Assembly: GCA_027306605.1 (NCBI GenBank)
Contig: DAHUZK010000005.1
Location: 1 to 43,133 of the forward strand
DNA from: Acidimicrobiaceae bacterium
GTDB lineage: Bacteria; Actinomycetota; Acidimicrobiia; Acidimicrobiales; RAAP-2
DNA length: 43,133 bases
Direction: 5' to 3'
Part shown: positions 7,135 through 17,984 of the stretch, one piece after another
How the letters are laid out: each line of letters starts with the position of its first letter
Position numbering within the stretch: the first letter of the stretch is position 1
Program-made: the position numbers and the translations under genes
Notes under the pieces: generated by a model
Seen by the model: the letters and a program-made list of their open reading frames with translations, nothing else
Database searches by the model: none
Told to the model about the DNA's origin: nothing

Positions 7135-9998
7135 ACCGTGGTCAGGGGAGGCGCACGCGCCCGCGCGTGCGCCCGCGCGTGCCCTTGCGTCCGGCGGGGT
7201 TGGCCGCCGTGCTCGGCGCCGCCGTCCTGAGCGCGGCGATGCTGGCGCCCGCCTCTGCCCTCGCCGCCGGCGGCGCTGCCACGTCGACGTCCACGTCCAC
7301 GCCGATGCCAAACGTCATCGCGGCACCCGGCAAGGCCGTCCTGGCGCAGCCCCCTCCGAAGCTTCCTTCGTCGGCCAGGGTGCTGGGCGGCGCGCCCGAG
7401 AGCCAGGTCCTCGACCTCGACGTCGCGCTGGCGGGTCAGAACCCCTCGGGCCTGGCCGAGATGGTCCAGGGGGTCTCCACGCCGGGATCGCCCGAGTACC
7501 GGCACTACCTGAGCGCGGCGCAGTACGCCACGGCGTTCGGCCCGCTTCCGTCGGAGGTGGCACAGGTGACGTCCGCGCTCGAGGCCGAGGGGCTGACCGT
7601 GGGGGCGCCCGCGCCCGGATCCAACCTCCTGCCGGTCAGCGGGACGGCGGCGGCGGTGTCGGCCGCCTTCGCCACGCCGCTCGTGTCGGTCCAGACGTCC
7701 ACCGTGCCCCGCGCGCTGGTGAACACGGCGCCGCCACAGCTGCCCGCCGCGGTGGCCGGCGCCGTGACGGGCGTGGTCGGTCTGAACGGCCTGCTCCGGG
7801 AGCGCTCGATGCTCGTCCCCGGGCGCTCCGGGGCATCCGGACCGGGCGGTTCGGGTGGTTCGGGCGGACTGGGCGCGGCCCCGGGGGCCGGGAGCGGCGC
7901 CGCCGCCGGCGCCCCCAACCGGAGCCGTGCGCTGGCGCACGCGCCGACGCCACAGGCCTGTCCTGCCGCGCAGCAGCAGGCCTACGGCGGCTCGTACACC
8001 TCGACCCAGCTGGCCTCGGTCTTCGGGTTGGACCAGCTCTTCGCACAGGGCCGTGTCGGTGTCGGCCAGACGATCGCCGTCGTCGAGTTCGAGCAGTACC
8101 TGAGCTCCGACTTCCAGTCGTTCGAGGCCTGTTACGGCCTGACCAGCCCCATCCGGAACATCCCCATCGACGGTGGACCGCCGCCAGGGCCGGGCACGGG
8201 CGAGGCTGCTCTCGATGTCGAGGTGGCGTCCTTCAACGCTCCCGCGGCCTCGCTGCTCGTCTACGAGGCCCCCAACAACAACGACGCGCAGTCGATCGAC
8301 CTCTTCAACCGGATCGCCAGCGACGATGCGGCACAGGTGGTGACGACCAGTTGGGGCAACTGCGAGCAGTTCATCCAGGCCACCGATCCGGCCTATCTCG
8401 GTCTCGAGAACGGCATCTTCCAGCGCATGGCCGTCCAGGGGCAGACCATGATCGCCGCCTCCGGTGACACCGGGTCCGAGGACTGCTACCCGAGCAACTC
8501 CAGCACCGGGCTCGCCGTGGACGACCCCGGATCGCAGCCCGACGTGGTGAGCGCCGGCGGCACCAGCCTCCCCGACCTGTCGGCCGGCTCCCAGACCGTG
8601 TGGAACGACTGCCAGGGCCGGACCATCCTCTGTGCCCAGGGCCTCGACCCGAGCGCCCCGCCCCGGCCCGGAGCCGGCGGCGGCGGGCTCTCGGTCGTCT
8701 GGCCCCGGCCGAGCTACCAGAGCGCCGGTCTCAACCCCAACGCGACGCGAGCCGTGCCCGACATCTCGTACCCGAGCGACCCCTCGGCGGGCGGTGTCGT
8801 GGCGTTCTACGACCACACCTGGACCTCGTTCGGCGGCACCAGCGTGGCGGCACCGACCAACGCGGGGTTGTTCGCCGACACCAACCAAGGGTGTTCCAGC
8901 CGGCTCGGGCTGGTGGCGCCCGCCCTCTATGCCGCCGGTCCGGGCGGACCCGACTACACCGACATCACGTCGGGCAACAACGACTTCACCGACAGCCAGC
9001 TCGGCACCTATCCGGCGCGGGTGGGATACGACGAAGCCAGCGGACTGGGAACGCCGGTCGACCAGAACCTCGCCATCACCCTGCAGGGCGGCGACGGCTG
9101 CCCGTCCGTGGCGGCCGTGAGCCCGAACACGGGGCCGCTCGGCGGGAGCGGTGCCATCACCGTCTTCGGCGGCGGCCTGGCCAACGCCACGTCGGTCACC
9201 TTCGGCGCCGCCGGGCCCGGCCGCATCGTGTCGCAGACCGTGAATTCCATATCGGTGGTCCCGCCCACCGCGTCCGTGCCCATGTGCGTCGACGTGACGG
9301 TGGCGAACCCACAGGGGGTCTCGGCGGCCTCACCGGCCGACCACTACGGCTTCGGCGGAGACCTCGACTGCGGTGACGGCTACCGCTTCGTGGCGTCCGA
9401 CGGTGGCATCTTCGACTTCGGCAGTGCGGGGTTCTTCGGCAGCGCCGGCAGCCTGAGCCTCAACGCCCCGGTGGTCGGCATCGCGAACACCCCGAGCACG
9501 AACGGCTACTGGCTGGTGGCGTCCGACGGCGGCATCTTCACCTACGGAGACGCCCCCTACCTCGGATCGATGGGCGGCCGGCACCTCAACGCGCCGATCG
9601 TCGGCATGGCGGCCACGCCCGACGGGGGCGGCTACTGGCTGGTGGCGTCCGACGGCGGCATCTTCAGCTTCGGCGACGCCCGCTTCTACGGCTCGACCGG
9701 TTCCATCCGCCTCAACTCCCCGGTCGTGGGCATGGCGGCGTCGGCGAAGGGCGCCGGCTACTGGCTGGTGGCGTCCGACGGCGGCATCTTCTCCTACGGC
9801 TCGGCCGGGTTCTTCGGATCGGCGGGGAGCATCCGCCTCAACCAACCGGTGGTGGGCATGGCGGCGATGCCCGACGACGGCGGGTACTGGCTGGTGGCCG
9901 CCGACGGCGGCATCTTCTCCTACGGCGACGCGCCGTTCTTCGGGTCGACCGGGGGCATACGCCTGAACAAGCCGATCGTGGGCATGGCGTCGGCCTGA
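7131..9998 (+). CDS. Secreted S53 (sedolisin/kumamolisin) serine-carboxyl peptidase with TIG domain and C-terminal repeats
   Basis: Predicted exported acid protease of 955 residues. It opens with a basic stretch and hydrophobic core ending near ALAAGG, a Sec-type signal peptide with a long n-region. A pro-kumamolisin activation domain follows (about residues 50-230), then a Gly/Ser/Ala linker (about 230-275). In the catalytic domain all key residues are present: Glu358 and Asp362 in GEAALDVEV, Asp446 in SGDTGSED, and Ser571 in FGGTSVAAP. After it comes an IPT/TIG immunoglobulin-like fold (about 656-740), then five 42-residue repeats of the GYWLVASDGGIFSFGDA type running to the stop codon. No sortase signal or membrane anchor is visible. 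The GTG start overlaps the rarA stop (GTGA). The substrate is unknown; the repeats may bind the cell surface or a polymer. Confidence 0.9.
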   Translation: MNRGQGRRTRPRVRPRVPLRPAGLAAVLGAAVLSAAMLAPASALAAGGAATSTSTSTPMPNVIAAPGKAVLAQPPPKLPSSARVLGGAPESQVLDLDVALAGQNPSGLAEMVQGVSTPGSPEYRHYLSAAQYATAFGPLPSEVAQVTSALEAEGLTVGAPAPGSNLLPVSGTAAAVSAAFATPLVSVQTSTVPRALVNTAPPQLPAAVAGAVTGVVGLNGLLRERSMLVPGRSGASGPGGSGGSGGLGAAPGAGSGAAAGAPNRSRALAHAPTPQACPAAQQQAYGGSYTSTQLASVFGLDQLFAQGRVGVGQTIAVVEFEQYLSSDFQSFEACYGLTSPIRNIPIDGGPPPGPGTGEAALDVEVASFNAPAASLLVYEAPNNNDAQSIDLFNRIASDDAAQVVTTSWGNCEQFIQATDPAYLGLENGIFQRMAVQGQTMIAASGDTGSEDCYPSNSSTGLAVDDPGSQPDVVSAGGTSLPDLSAGSQTVWNDCQGRTILCAQGLDPSAPPRPGAGGGGLSVVWPRPSYQSAGLNPNATRAVPDISYPSDPSAGGVVAFYDHTWTSFGGTSVAAPTNAGLFADTNQGCSSRLGLVAPALYAAGPGGPDYTDITSGNNDFTDSQLGTYPARVGYDEASGLGTPVDQNLAITLQGGDGCPSVAAVSPNTGPLGGSGAITVFGGGLANATSVTFGAAGPGRIVSQTVNSISVVPPTASVPMCVDVTVANPQGVSAASPADHYGFGGDLDCGDGYRFVASDGGIFDFGSAGFFGSAGSLSLNAPVVGIANTPSTNGYWLVASDGGIFTYGDAPYLGSMGGRHLNAPIVGMAATPDGGGYWLVASDGGIFSFGDARFYGSTGSIRLNSPVVGMAASAKGAGYWLVASDGGIFSYGSAGFFGSAGSIRLNQPVVGMAAMPDDGGYWLVAADGGIFSYGDAPFFGSTGGIRLNKPIVGMASA
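9378..9995 (+). repeat. Five in-frame 126-bp tandem repeats in the S53 protease gene
   Basis: Units begin at 9378, 9504, 9630, 9756 and 9882, always exactly 126 bases apart; the last is cut to 114 bases by the stop codon. Each 42-residue unit starts with GYWLVASDGGIF (GYRFVASDGGIF in the first), then a Ser/Thr-Tyr/Phe-Gly-Asp/Ser-Ala turn, a second FxGSxG element, a (L/I)N-P-V/I-VGMA strand and a variable Gly-rich turn. The invariant length suggests a repeating beta fold such as a propeller or solenoid. Confidence 0.95.
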
Positions 9999-10060
9999 GC
10001 CGAGCGCGCCGATCGAGCCGGCCGGGGGGACTGCGCTGGCTGCGCGGGCGGCACGGCCGC

Positions 10061-10090
10061 CCCGGTGCACGCCGGTGCACGCCGGTGCAC
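10061..10090 (+). repeat. Three 10-bp direct repeats, each with a GTGCAC palindrome, upstream of alaS
   Basis: The unit GCCGGTGCAC occurs at 10071-10080 and 10081-10090, and with one change (CCCGGTGCAC) at 10061-10070. Each unit contains the self-complementary core GTGCAC, so three palindromes sit one helical turn apart, 26 bases upstream of the alaS -10 box. A repressor or activator site is plausible. Confidence 0.6.
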
Positions 10091-10115
10091 GCCCCGAGGC
10101 GGATTTTCTCCCCGG

Positions 10116-10121
10116 TAAGCT
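10116..10121 (+). promoter_or_regulatory. Candidate -10 box of a leaderless alaS promoter
   Basis: TAAGCT matches TANNNT and ends exactly 6 bases before the alaS ATG at 10128, placing the predicted transcription start on or beside the start codon. The local sequence is AT-richer than its surroundings (GGATTTTCTC just upstream). Confidence 0.55.
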
Positions 10122-10127
10122 GCAGCA

Positions 10128-12709
<2,582 letters not shown>

Positions 12710-12713
<4 letters not shown>

Positions 12714-13150
12714 CCTGCGGCGACGGCGGCGGGCGGGTCGTCGCGCTCGACCTCGGCAGCAAGCGGATCGGGGTGGCCTACAGCGACAGCGGTCGTCTCC
12801 TGGCCAGCCCGTGGGGGACCATCGAGCGGAGCGGGGACTCCGGGCGCGACCGCCGGGCGGTGCTCGAGGCGGTGCGCGAGGTGGAGGCCTCGACGGTCGT
12901 GGTCGGCCTCCCGCTGAGCCTCTCGGGCGGGCAGGGGCCGGCGGCGCGTGCGGCCCTCCAGGAGGCCGAGGCGCTGCGGGCGGAGCTGTCACCCCTCGGC
13001 GTCGCGGTCGAGACGGCCGACGAACGCTTCACGACGGTGGAGGCCCAGCGCTCGCTGCGCGAGGCGGGGCGCACCGGGAGGGCGGCACGCAAGGTGGTGG
13101 ACACGGCGGCGGCCATGGTGCTGCTCCAAGCCTGGTTGGAGGCCCGATGA
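12710..13150 (+). CDS. ruvX: Putative pre-16S rRNA nuclease / Holliday junction resolvase-like YqgF
   Basis: YqgF/RuvX family RNase H-fold protein of 146 residues, a normal length. It is implicated in 5' maturation of 16S rRNA, and in some bacteria in recombination or transcription processing. Visible family motifs are VVALDLGSKRIGVA with catalytic Asp14, GLPLSLSG, ETADERFTTVEA and the C-terminal Asp131 in VVDTAAAMVLL. The GTG start overlaps the alaS stop and the stop overlaps the mltG ATG, so it is translationally coupled on both sides. The position between alaS and mltG is the usual actinobacterial arrangement. Confidence 0.92.
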
Positions 13151-14298
13151 GCGGGTCCGGCGGGTCGGAGCGAGAGTCAGGAGGCACGGAGTCCGAGGCG
13201 GCCGATGGCGCCGAGGCTGCCGGTCCGCCCGATGCGGCCGAGGGGCAGACCCGGGCGCACCGGCGGGCGGCCCGGGCCGCCCGCGTCCGCCGCCGGCGTC
13301 GCATCGTGCTCGGTGTGGGCGGCGCGCTCGTCGTCATCGTGCTCGCCTTCACCCTCTGGTACGAGCTCGAGTCGCACGCCCTGGGGAAGCAGGGTCCCCA
13401 GGTGATCGTGATGGTGCACCAGGGCGAGTCGACCAGCGCCATCGTCGACTCGCTCAGCCAGAAGCACGTGATCGGGAGCTCGTTCGCCTACGAGGTCTTC
13501 GACGTGTTCCACGGCACGCCGACGGTGCTGCCGGGGAGCTACGCGTTGCACCAGAACCAGACCTTCTCGGAGGTGAGCACCCTTCTGGCAGCCGGTCCGA
13601 ACATCTACCCGGTCGAGGTGCGACCGGGCTTCACGCTTGCCGAGGTGGCCCGGGAGGTCGACAACATTCCGGGCCACGCACCGGGGGGATTCGAGAGGGT
13701 GGCGGCCAGCGGCGCCGTGCACTCGGCGTTCAGCGCGCCGGGCTCCAACGATCTCGAGGGGATGCTCGGGACGGGCGGGTACCTCGTCCTGCCCGGTGAG
13801 AGCGATCTCAGCATCGTGCAGGCCATGGTGCAGCGCTTCGACCGTGATGCCACGGCGGCCGGACTGAGCACCGCATCCGCTGCCGCGTTGGGCCTCACGC
13901 CCTCCCAGGTGATCACCACGGCTTCGATCGTGGAGAAGGAGGGGTACATTCCGGTCAACATGCCCGACACGGCGCGGGTGATCTACAACCGGCTGGCCCA
14001 GAACCTGCCTCTGCAGATGGACGCGACGGTGCTGTACGCCCTCGGGCAGGACGGGGGGCCGGTGACGTCGAAGGACCTTCAGATCCAGTCCCCCTACAAC
14101 ACGTACCTCAACGCCGGTCTGACGCCGACACCGATCTGCATGCCCTCGAAGGACGCCCTCGATGCGGCCCTGCATCCGCCGCCGGGGAACTGGCTCTACT
14201 TCGTGCTGGTGCAGAAGAACGGCGTCATGGCCTTCTCGTCCACGTATGCCCAACAGCTGGCGAACGAGCAGCTGGCCCAGTCGCGTGGGCTGCCCTGA
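13147..14298 (+). CDS. mltG: Endolytic peptidoglycan transglycosylase MltG (YceG-like)
   Basis: Membrane-anchored lytic transglycosylase thought to cut nascent glycan strands and so set their length. The 383-residue protein has a disordered, charged cytoplasmic head (about 1-50, ending in an Arg-rich stop-transfer stretch), one transmembrane helix (about 53-71), a LysM-like region starting near IVMVHQGES, and the catalytic domain. The catalytic Glu is Glu263 in ASIVEKEG. Family blocks MDATVLYA and SPYNTYLNAGL are intact. The usual LEGYLFPDTY block is altered here to LEGMLGTGGYLVLPGES. The ATG at 13147 overlaps the ruvX stop. The frame is open much further upstream inside alaS, which is not coding. 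Confidence 0.93.
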   Translation: MSGSGGSERESGGTESEAADGAEAAGPPDAAEGQTRAHRRAARAARVRRRRRIVLGVGGALVVIVLAFTLWYELESHALGKQGPQVIVMVHQGESTSAIVDSLSQKHVIGSSFAYEVFDVFHGTPTVLPGSYALHQNQTFSEVSTLLAAGPNIYPVEVRPGFTLAEVAREVDNIPGHAPGGFERVAASGAVHSAFSAPGSNDLEGMLGTGGYLVLPGESDLSIVQAMVQRFDRDATAAGLSTASAAALGLTPSQVITTASIVEKEGYIPVNMPDTARVIYNRLAQNLPLQMDATVLYALGQDGGPVTSKDLQIQSPYNTYLNAGLTPTPICMPSKDALDAALHPPPGNWLYFVLVQKNGVMAFSSTYAQQLANEQLAQSRGLP

Positions 14299-14353
14299 GC
14301 AGCCGGTGACGCCGGTGGGCTCGGGTCCGGGCGGCCCGGAGCCACCGCAGTCG

Positions 14354-15283
14354 ATGGAGTCGGCGCGGCGCGTCCTCGGGCCCGAGGCGACGATCGTCGG
14401 TGTGATCGGGAGCCCCGTGGCGCACTCGCTGTCGCCGCTCCTCCACAACACCGCCTTCTCGGCTCTGGGGCTGGGGGGGCGCTGGCACTCCTTCGCCTTC
14501 GAGGTCCGAGCCGGCGCGGCGGCCGACGCACTCGCCTCCATGCGCCTCTGGGAGATCACGGGTCTGTCGGTGACCATGCCGCACAAGGCGGCGGTGGCCG
14601 TGCTGGTCGACGAGGTCAGTGAGACGGCGCGGCGCCTCGACGCGGTGAACTGCGTGATCAACACCGACGGACGGCTGCGGGGCATCAACACCGACGGAGA
14701 CGGCTTCGTGGCCTCACTGGCCCGGGGTGCGGACTTCCACCCCGCCGGCCGCCCCTGTCTGGTCGCCGGTGCGGGAGGTGCGGCTCGTGCCGTCGTGCTG
14801 GCGCTCGCTGCTGCGGGGGCCTCGAGCGTGACCGTGGCCAACCGGACGCTCGGGCGCGCCCGTGACGCCGCCGCGTTGGCCGGATCGGCTGGCCTCGTCG
14901 TCCCGCTGGACGACGAGGGTGCCCTGGCGGCGGCGGTGAGGGGTGCTGACCTCGTGGTCAACGCCACGCCTCTGGGCATGACGGGGACCACACGGGCGCC
15001 GGGCGCCTTCGGAACGCCCGCCCCGGGGGGCGACACTCGGACCGAGGCCTGGGCGATCCCCCCCGGGCTCCTCCGGGCCGGGCAGGTGGCCGCCGACCTC
15101 GTCTACGCCCCGCGTCCGACCCCGTGGCTCGTGGCGGCACGAGGGGCGGGAGCGACCGCTCTCGACGGCCTGGGCATGCTGGTGCACCAGGCGGCGGCCC
15201 AGCTCGTGCAGTGGACCGGGCTCGACGCACCGGTCGAGGAGATGTGGCGGGCAGCCGAGGAGGCCAGCCCGGCCGGATCCTGA
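14354..15283 (+). CDS. aroE: Shikimate dehydrogenase
   Basis: NADP-dependent reduction of 3-dehydroshikimate to shikimate in aromatic amino-acid synthesis. Substrate-binding motif GSPVAHSLSP is near residue 20, catalytic Lys78 is in VTMPHKAAV, Asp114 is in NTDGDGF, and the dinucleotide-binding AGAGGAARAV and VNATPLGM follow. The C-terminal half has a short insertion rich in Gly/Pro/Thr (GTPAPGGDTRTEAWAIPP). Starts at GTG 14285, 14306 and 14315 are also in frame; ATG 14354 is preferred because it gives 309 residues, closest to family length, with 13 residues before the conserved core. It ends convergently with mscS, 9 bases away. Confidence 0.93.
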   Translation: MESARRVLGPEATIVGVIGSPVAHSLSPLLHNTAFSALGLGGRWHSFAFEVRAGAAADALASMRLWEITGLSVTMPHKAAVAVLVDEVSETARRLDAVNCVINTDGRLRGINTDGDGFVASLARGADFHPAGRPCLVAGAGGAARAVVLALAAAGASSVTVANRTLGRARDAAALAGSAGLVVPLDDEGALAAAVRGADLVVNATPLGMTGTTRAPGAFGTPAPGGDTRTEAWAIPPGLLRAGQVAADLVYAPRPTPWLVAARGAGATALDGLGMLVHQAAAQLVQWTGLDAPVEEMWRAAEEASPAGS

Positions 15284-15296
15284 GCCCCGAGCTCAG
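15280..15296. terminator. Inverted repeat containing both stop codons of aroE and mscS
   Basis: CTGAGC (15280-15285) pairs perfectly with GCTCAG (15291-15296) around a 5-base loop. The left arm contains the aroE TGA and the right arm the complement of the mscS TGA. There is no T-run, so this would be an unconventional, possibly bidirectional terminator, or merely a by-product of two TGA stops facing each other. Confidence 0.4.
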
Positions 15297-16285
15297 TGGG
15301 CCGGCGCGGCGGGGGGCTCGACGCCGACCGGCCACAGGTCCCGCCTGGCCAGCGCCGTGAGCACCTCTTCGCGTAGGGCCCGGGTGAGGGCGTCGCGCTG
15401 GGAGGGGACCGTCAGCAGTGTCACGCGCATGGTGATCGTCGAGGAGTCGGCGGCCAGCAGGCCCACGACGGTGGGGGGCTCGGTGCAGTGGTCGGCGAAG
15501 CGCGCGTCGGTCGCCACCGTGTGCGCTGCTTCCTGCACGACCTGGCGCACCGTGTCGAGATGCGCCGCCGTCTCGCCGGCCAGCGTGAAGTCGACGACGC
15601 CGCGCGCCCAACCACGGGACAGGTTGCCGATCAGGCGGATGTCGCCGTTGGGGACGATGTAGATGGTGCCGTCCACGGAGCGGAAGCGGGTGAGCCTCAT
15701 GGTGACGTCCTCGACGACTCCCGTCACGCCGCCGATGACCACGGAGTCCCCGACGTTGTACTGGTCCTCCATGGTCATGAGGACGCCGGAGAAGTAGTCG
15801 CGCACGATCTGCTGCGCGCCGAACCCGAGGGTGGCGCCGATGATGGTGGCGCTGGCGAGGAGTGGTGTGAGGTTGATGCCGAGCAGACCCAGCACGATCG
15901 CCCCGGCCACCACGAAGACGAAGAAGCGCCAGACGTTGGCCAGCAGGCTCGACATCGTGCTGACGCGGGCGCCGGCGCGCTGCGAGCCTGAACGGGTCGA
16001 CGCCTGGTGGGCCACGCGCTCGAGCACGCGGTGGATGACCCGGCTGCCGAGACGGGCCGCCAGCCAGGCGACCAGGATGACGAAGACGATGCTGAGCGGG
16101 CGGATGATGAGGTCGGTGACGGTCGAGGCGGTGTCCGGGCTGACGCCGAGCTTGGTGAGGAGGTGGTAGAGCCAGCCGCCTCCTTGATCGACCTGGTTGG
16201 CCGGCGTGGTGCCCGTCCCCGTGGCGCCCAGGGTCCCGACCGCGCCCACCAGGGCATGGAGCGGCGCCAGGGGGGGAGAGGCCAT
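15293..16285 (-). CDS. mscS: Small-conductance mechanosensitive channel (MscS family)
   Basis: Predicted membrane channel that opens under osmotic downshock. The 330 residues contain a hydrophobic N-terminal region and three transmembrane helices, with the pore-lining glycine/alanine helix ATIIGATLGFGAQQIVRDY, then the beta-domain segment EDQYNVGDSVVIGGVTGVVEDVTMRLTRFR and VPNGDIRLIGNLSRGW, and the C-terminal alpha/beta vestibule. The ATG at 16285 is preferred over an in-frame ATG at 16336 because the latter would run across the promoter region of the divergent rodA-like gene, and because a CAGAAT hexamer (16298-16293, minus strand) ends 7 bases before 16285, the leaderless spacing seen elsewhere here. 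It ends convergently with aroE. Confidence 0.92.
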   Translation of the reverse strand: MASPPLAPLHALVGAVGTLGATGTGTTPANQVDQGGGWLYHLLTKLGVSPDTASTVTDLIIRPLSIVFVILVAWLAARLGSRVIHRVLERVAHQASTRSGSQRAGARVSTMSSLLANVWRFFVFVVAGAIVLGLLGINLTPLLASATIIGATLGFGAQQIVRDYFSGVLMTMEDQYNVGDSVVIGGVTGVVEDVTMRLTRFRSVDGTIYIVPNGDIRLIGNLSRGWARGVVDFTLAGETAAHLDTVRQVVQEAAHTVATDARFADHCTEPPTVVGLLAADSSTITMRVTLLTVPSQRDALTRALREEVLTALARRDLWPVGVEPPAAPAH

Positions 16286-16291
16286 GGCCGG

Positions 16292-16297
16292 TATTCT
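16292..16297 (+). promoter_or_regulatory. Candidate -10 box for the rodA-type gene, overlapping the mscS promoter
   Basis: TATTCT on the plus strand predicts a start about 7 bases downstream, leaving a leader of roughly 10 bases before ATG 16315. The overlapping minus-strand hexamer CAGAAT (16298-16293) faces mscS. The two divergent promoters therefore appear to share the same few bases. Confidence 0.4.
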
Positions 16298-16314
16298 GTC
16301 CCCGAATCCGAGAT

Positions 16315-17466
16315 ATGACCACACTCGCTCGAACACACGTTGCCGCGCGGCGCAGTGTGCCCCCCATCGACTACATCCTGGTCTTGGCCACGTTGCTGGT
16401 GGCCGCCGTGGGCGTGGTCATGGTGTACACGGCGACGAGAGGCACCCTGCTCGCCGCCGGCGAAGACCCCAAGACGTTCCTGAAGAAGCAGGCGCTCTTC
16501 GTCGTCCTCGGCGTCATCACCATGGTGGTGCTGGCCCTGATCGACTACCGGAGATTCGAGCCGCTGGCCATGGTGCTGTACTGGCTCATCGTCCTGGCGC
16601 TCGTCGGCGTGTTCGCCGTCGGCCGGAGCGCCCAGGGAGCGGCCCGCTGGTACAGCGTGGGTCCGCTCCAGCTGCAACCGTCCGAGTTCGCCGTCTTGGC
16701 CCTGATTCTCGCCGTGGCGGCGTACTGCGCGCGCCGTGACGAGGCGGGCCTCGCCTGGCGCGACGTCTTCCGTCTGCTGCTCTTGGCGGGCATCCCGATC
16801 GCGCTCGTGCTGTTCCAGCCCGACCTCGGGACGGCGATGATCATGGTGATCGTCCTGCTCATCATGCTGGCCGTGGCCGGCCTTCCGATCAGGATCCTGG
16901 TCATGTTGGTGCTCGGGACGGTGCTGGTCGCCCTGGTCGCGGTCGAAGGCGGCTTCCTGCACCACTATCAGGTGGCCCGCCTCACCTCGTTCCTGAACCC
17001 GAACGGCAAGAGCTCGAACCCCTACGTGCAGTCCGCCATCTACAACCTCGGTCAGGCCAAGAACGCCATCGGCTCGGGCGGCCTCCTCGGGTCGGGTCTC
17101 GGCCACGGTGCCCAGACCAACCTCGGGTACGTGCCCGAGCAGCAGACCGACTTCATCTTCACCGCGGTCGGCGAGCAGCTCGGTTTCGTGGGATCCGTGG
17201 GCCTGTTGGCGCTGCTCGGGGTCATCGCCTGGCGGGTCCTGCACGCTGCCGTCGCCTCCCGCGACACCTTCGGGCGCGTCGTCTGCGGCGGCCTCTTCGC
17301 CTTCATCGCCTTCAGCGTCTTCCAGAACGCCGGAATGACGATGGGCCTCATGCCCATCACGGGGATCCCCCTCCCCTTGGTCAGCTACGGCGGCACCGCC
17401 GTCCTGGTCTTCTTCAGCGCCATCGGCTTCGCGTTGAGCGTGGGCGCCCGGCGGAGAGCGCGATGA
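16315..17466 (+). CDS. rodA: SEDS-family peptidoglycan polymerase, RodA-type
   Basis: Multi-pass membrane glycosyltransferase polymerising lipid II during elongation, working with a class B penicillin-binding protein. The 383 residues have about ten hydrophobic helices. RodA/FtsW signatures are GAARWYSVGPLQLQPSEF, the catalytic FQPDLGTAM (Asp170), YVPEQQTDFIF and GIPLPLVSYGGT. It is shorter and closer in sequence to E. coli RodA than the second SEDS protein at 18341-19717. No penicillin-binding protein gene is adjacent, so its partner must lie elsewhere. Its TGA overlaps the ATG of the BFN gene. RodA versus FtsW is not certain from sequence alone. Confidence 0.9.
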   Translation: MTTLARTHVAARRSVPPIDYILVLATLLVAAVGVVMVYTATRGTLLAAGEDPKTFLKKQALFVVLGVITMVVLALIDYRRFEPLAMVLYWLIVLALVGVFAVGRSAQGAARWYSVGPLQLQPSEFAVLALILAVAAYCARRDEAGLAWRDVFRLLLLAGIPIALVLFQPDLGTAMIMVIVLLIMLAVAGLPIRILVMLVLGTVLVALVAVEGGFLHHYQVARLTSFLNPNGKSSNPYVQSAIYNLGQAKNAIGSGGLLGSGLGHGAQTNLGYVPEQQTDFIFTAVGEQLGFVGSVGLLALLGVIAWRVLHAAVASRDTFGRVVCGGLFAFIAFSVFQNAGMTMGLMPITGIPLPLVSYGGTAVLVFFSAIGFALSVGARRRAR

Positions 17467-17966
17467 CCGATGTGCGCCCGGACGTGGTGAGCGAGGACGA
17501 GGGAGGCGGAACCGAACCCGGCAGTGTCGCCTTTGCGAACTTCCGCGTGATGGACGTCGACGACGTGGCGCTCGATCTCCCGGATCAGTACCCGTTGGTG
17601 TCGCTGGTCGAGGCGGAGCCTCCGCAGCGCGAGCTCCACTTTCCGGTGGGTCTGCCCGAGGGCACCGCGCTGGCGCTGGCCATGCGCCGGATGGAGGGGC
17701 GCCGGCCGGCCACACACGAGCTGTTCACCCGCGTGCTCCAGCGCCTCCGCGTCGACGTCATCGCGGTGCGCCTCATCGGGCGCGACGAGGGCACTCTGCT
17801 CGCCGAGCTGGACCTCATGACTGCCCTGGGTCGCGAACGGGTGGACTGCCGCCCCTCGGACGGTCTCGTGCTGGCCCTGCGGATGCCGGTGCCCGCCCCG
17901 ATCCTGGTGGACGAGCGTCTCCTCGAGGAGCTCGGTGACGTCACCCCGCTCGATCCGCCGGGGTGA
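17463..17966 (+). CDS. BFN-domain (DUF151, bifunctional nuclease) protein
   Basis: A 167-residue cytosolic protein with a BFN/DUF151 domain. Characteristic elements are FRVMDVDDVALDLPDQYPLVSLVEAE near residue 28, then HELFTRVLQRLRVDVIAVRLIGRDEGTLLAELDL, and CRPSDGLVLALRMPVPAPILVDERLL. The family is named for a plant protein with reported RNase and DNase activity; in actinobacteria the function is unsettled. The first 25 or so residues are acidic and probably disordered. The ATG overlaps the rodA-type stop, suggesting coupling, although no functional link to cell-wall synthesis is known. Confidence 0.85.
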   Translation: MTDVRPDVVSEDEGGGTEPGSVAFANFRVMDVDDVALDLPDQYPLVSLVEAEPPQRELHFPVGLPEGTALALAMRRMEGRRPATHELFTRVLQRLRVDVIAVRLIGRDEGTLLAELDLMTALGRERVDCRPSDGLVLALRMPVPAPILVDERLLEELGDVTPLDPPG

Positions 17967-17984
17967 GCGGACGTCAGGGCGTCG

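Noticed and set aside
7150..7200. CGCGCCCGCGCGTGC-like repetition at the start of the S53 protease gene
   Set aside because: It simply encodes the Arg/Pro-rich n-region of the signal peptide with GC-rich codons.
16283..16336. Longer mscS start at ATG 16336
   Set aside because: It would overlap the start of the divergent rodA-type gene; ATG 16285 has a well-placed hexamer and gives a normal N-terminus.
15775..17715. Minus-strand frame of about 646 codons opposite the rodA-type gene
   Set aside because: His/Glu/Gln/Arg-rich composition without domains; it runs through the real mscS and rodA genes in the wrong frame.
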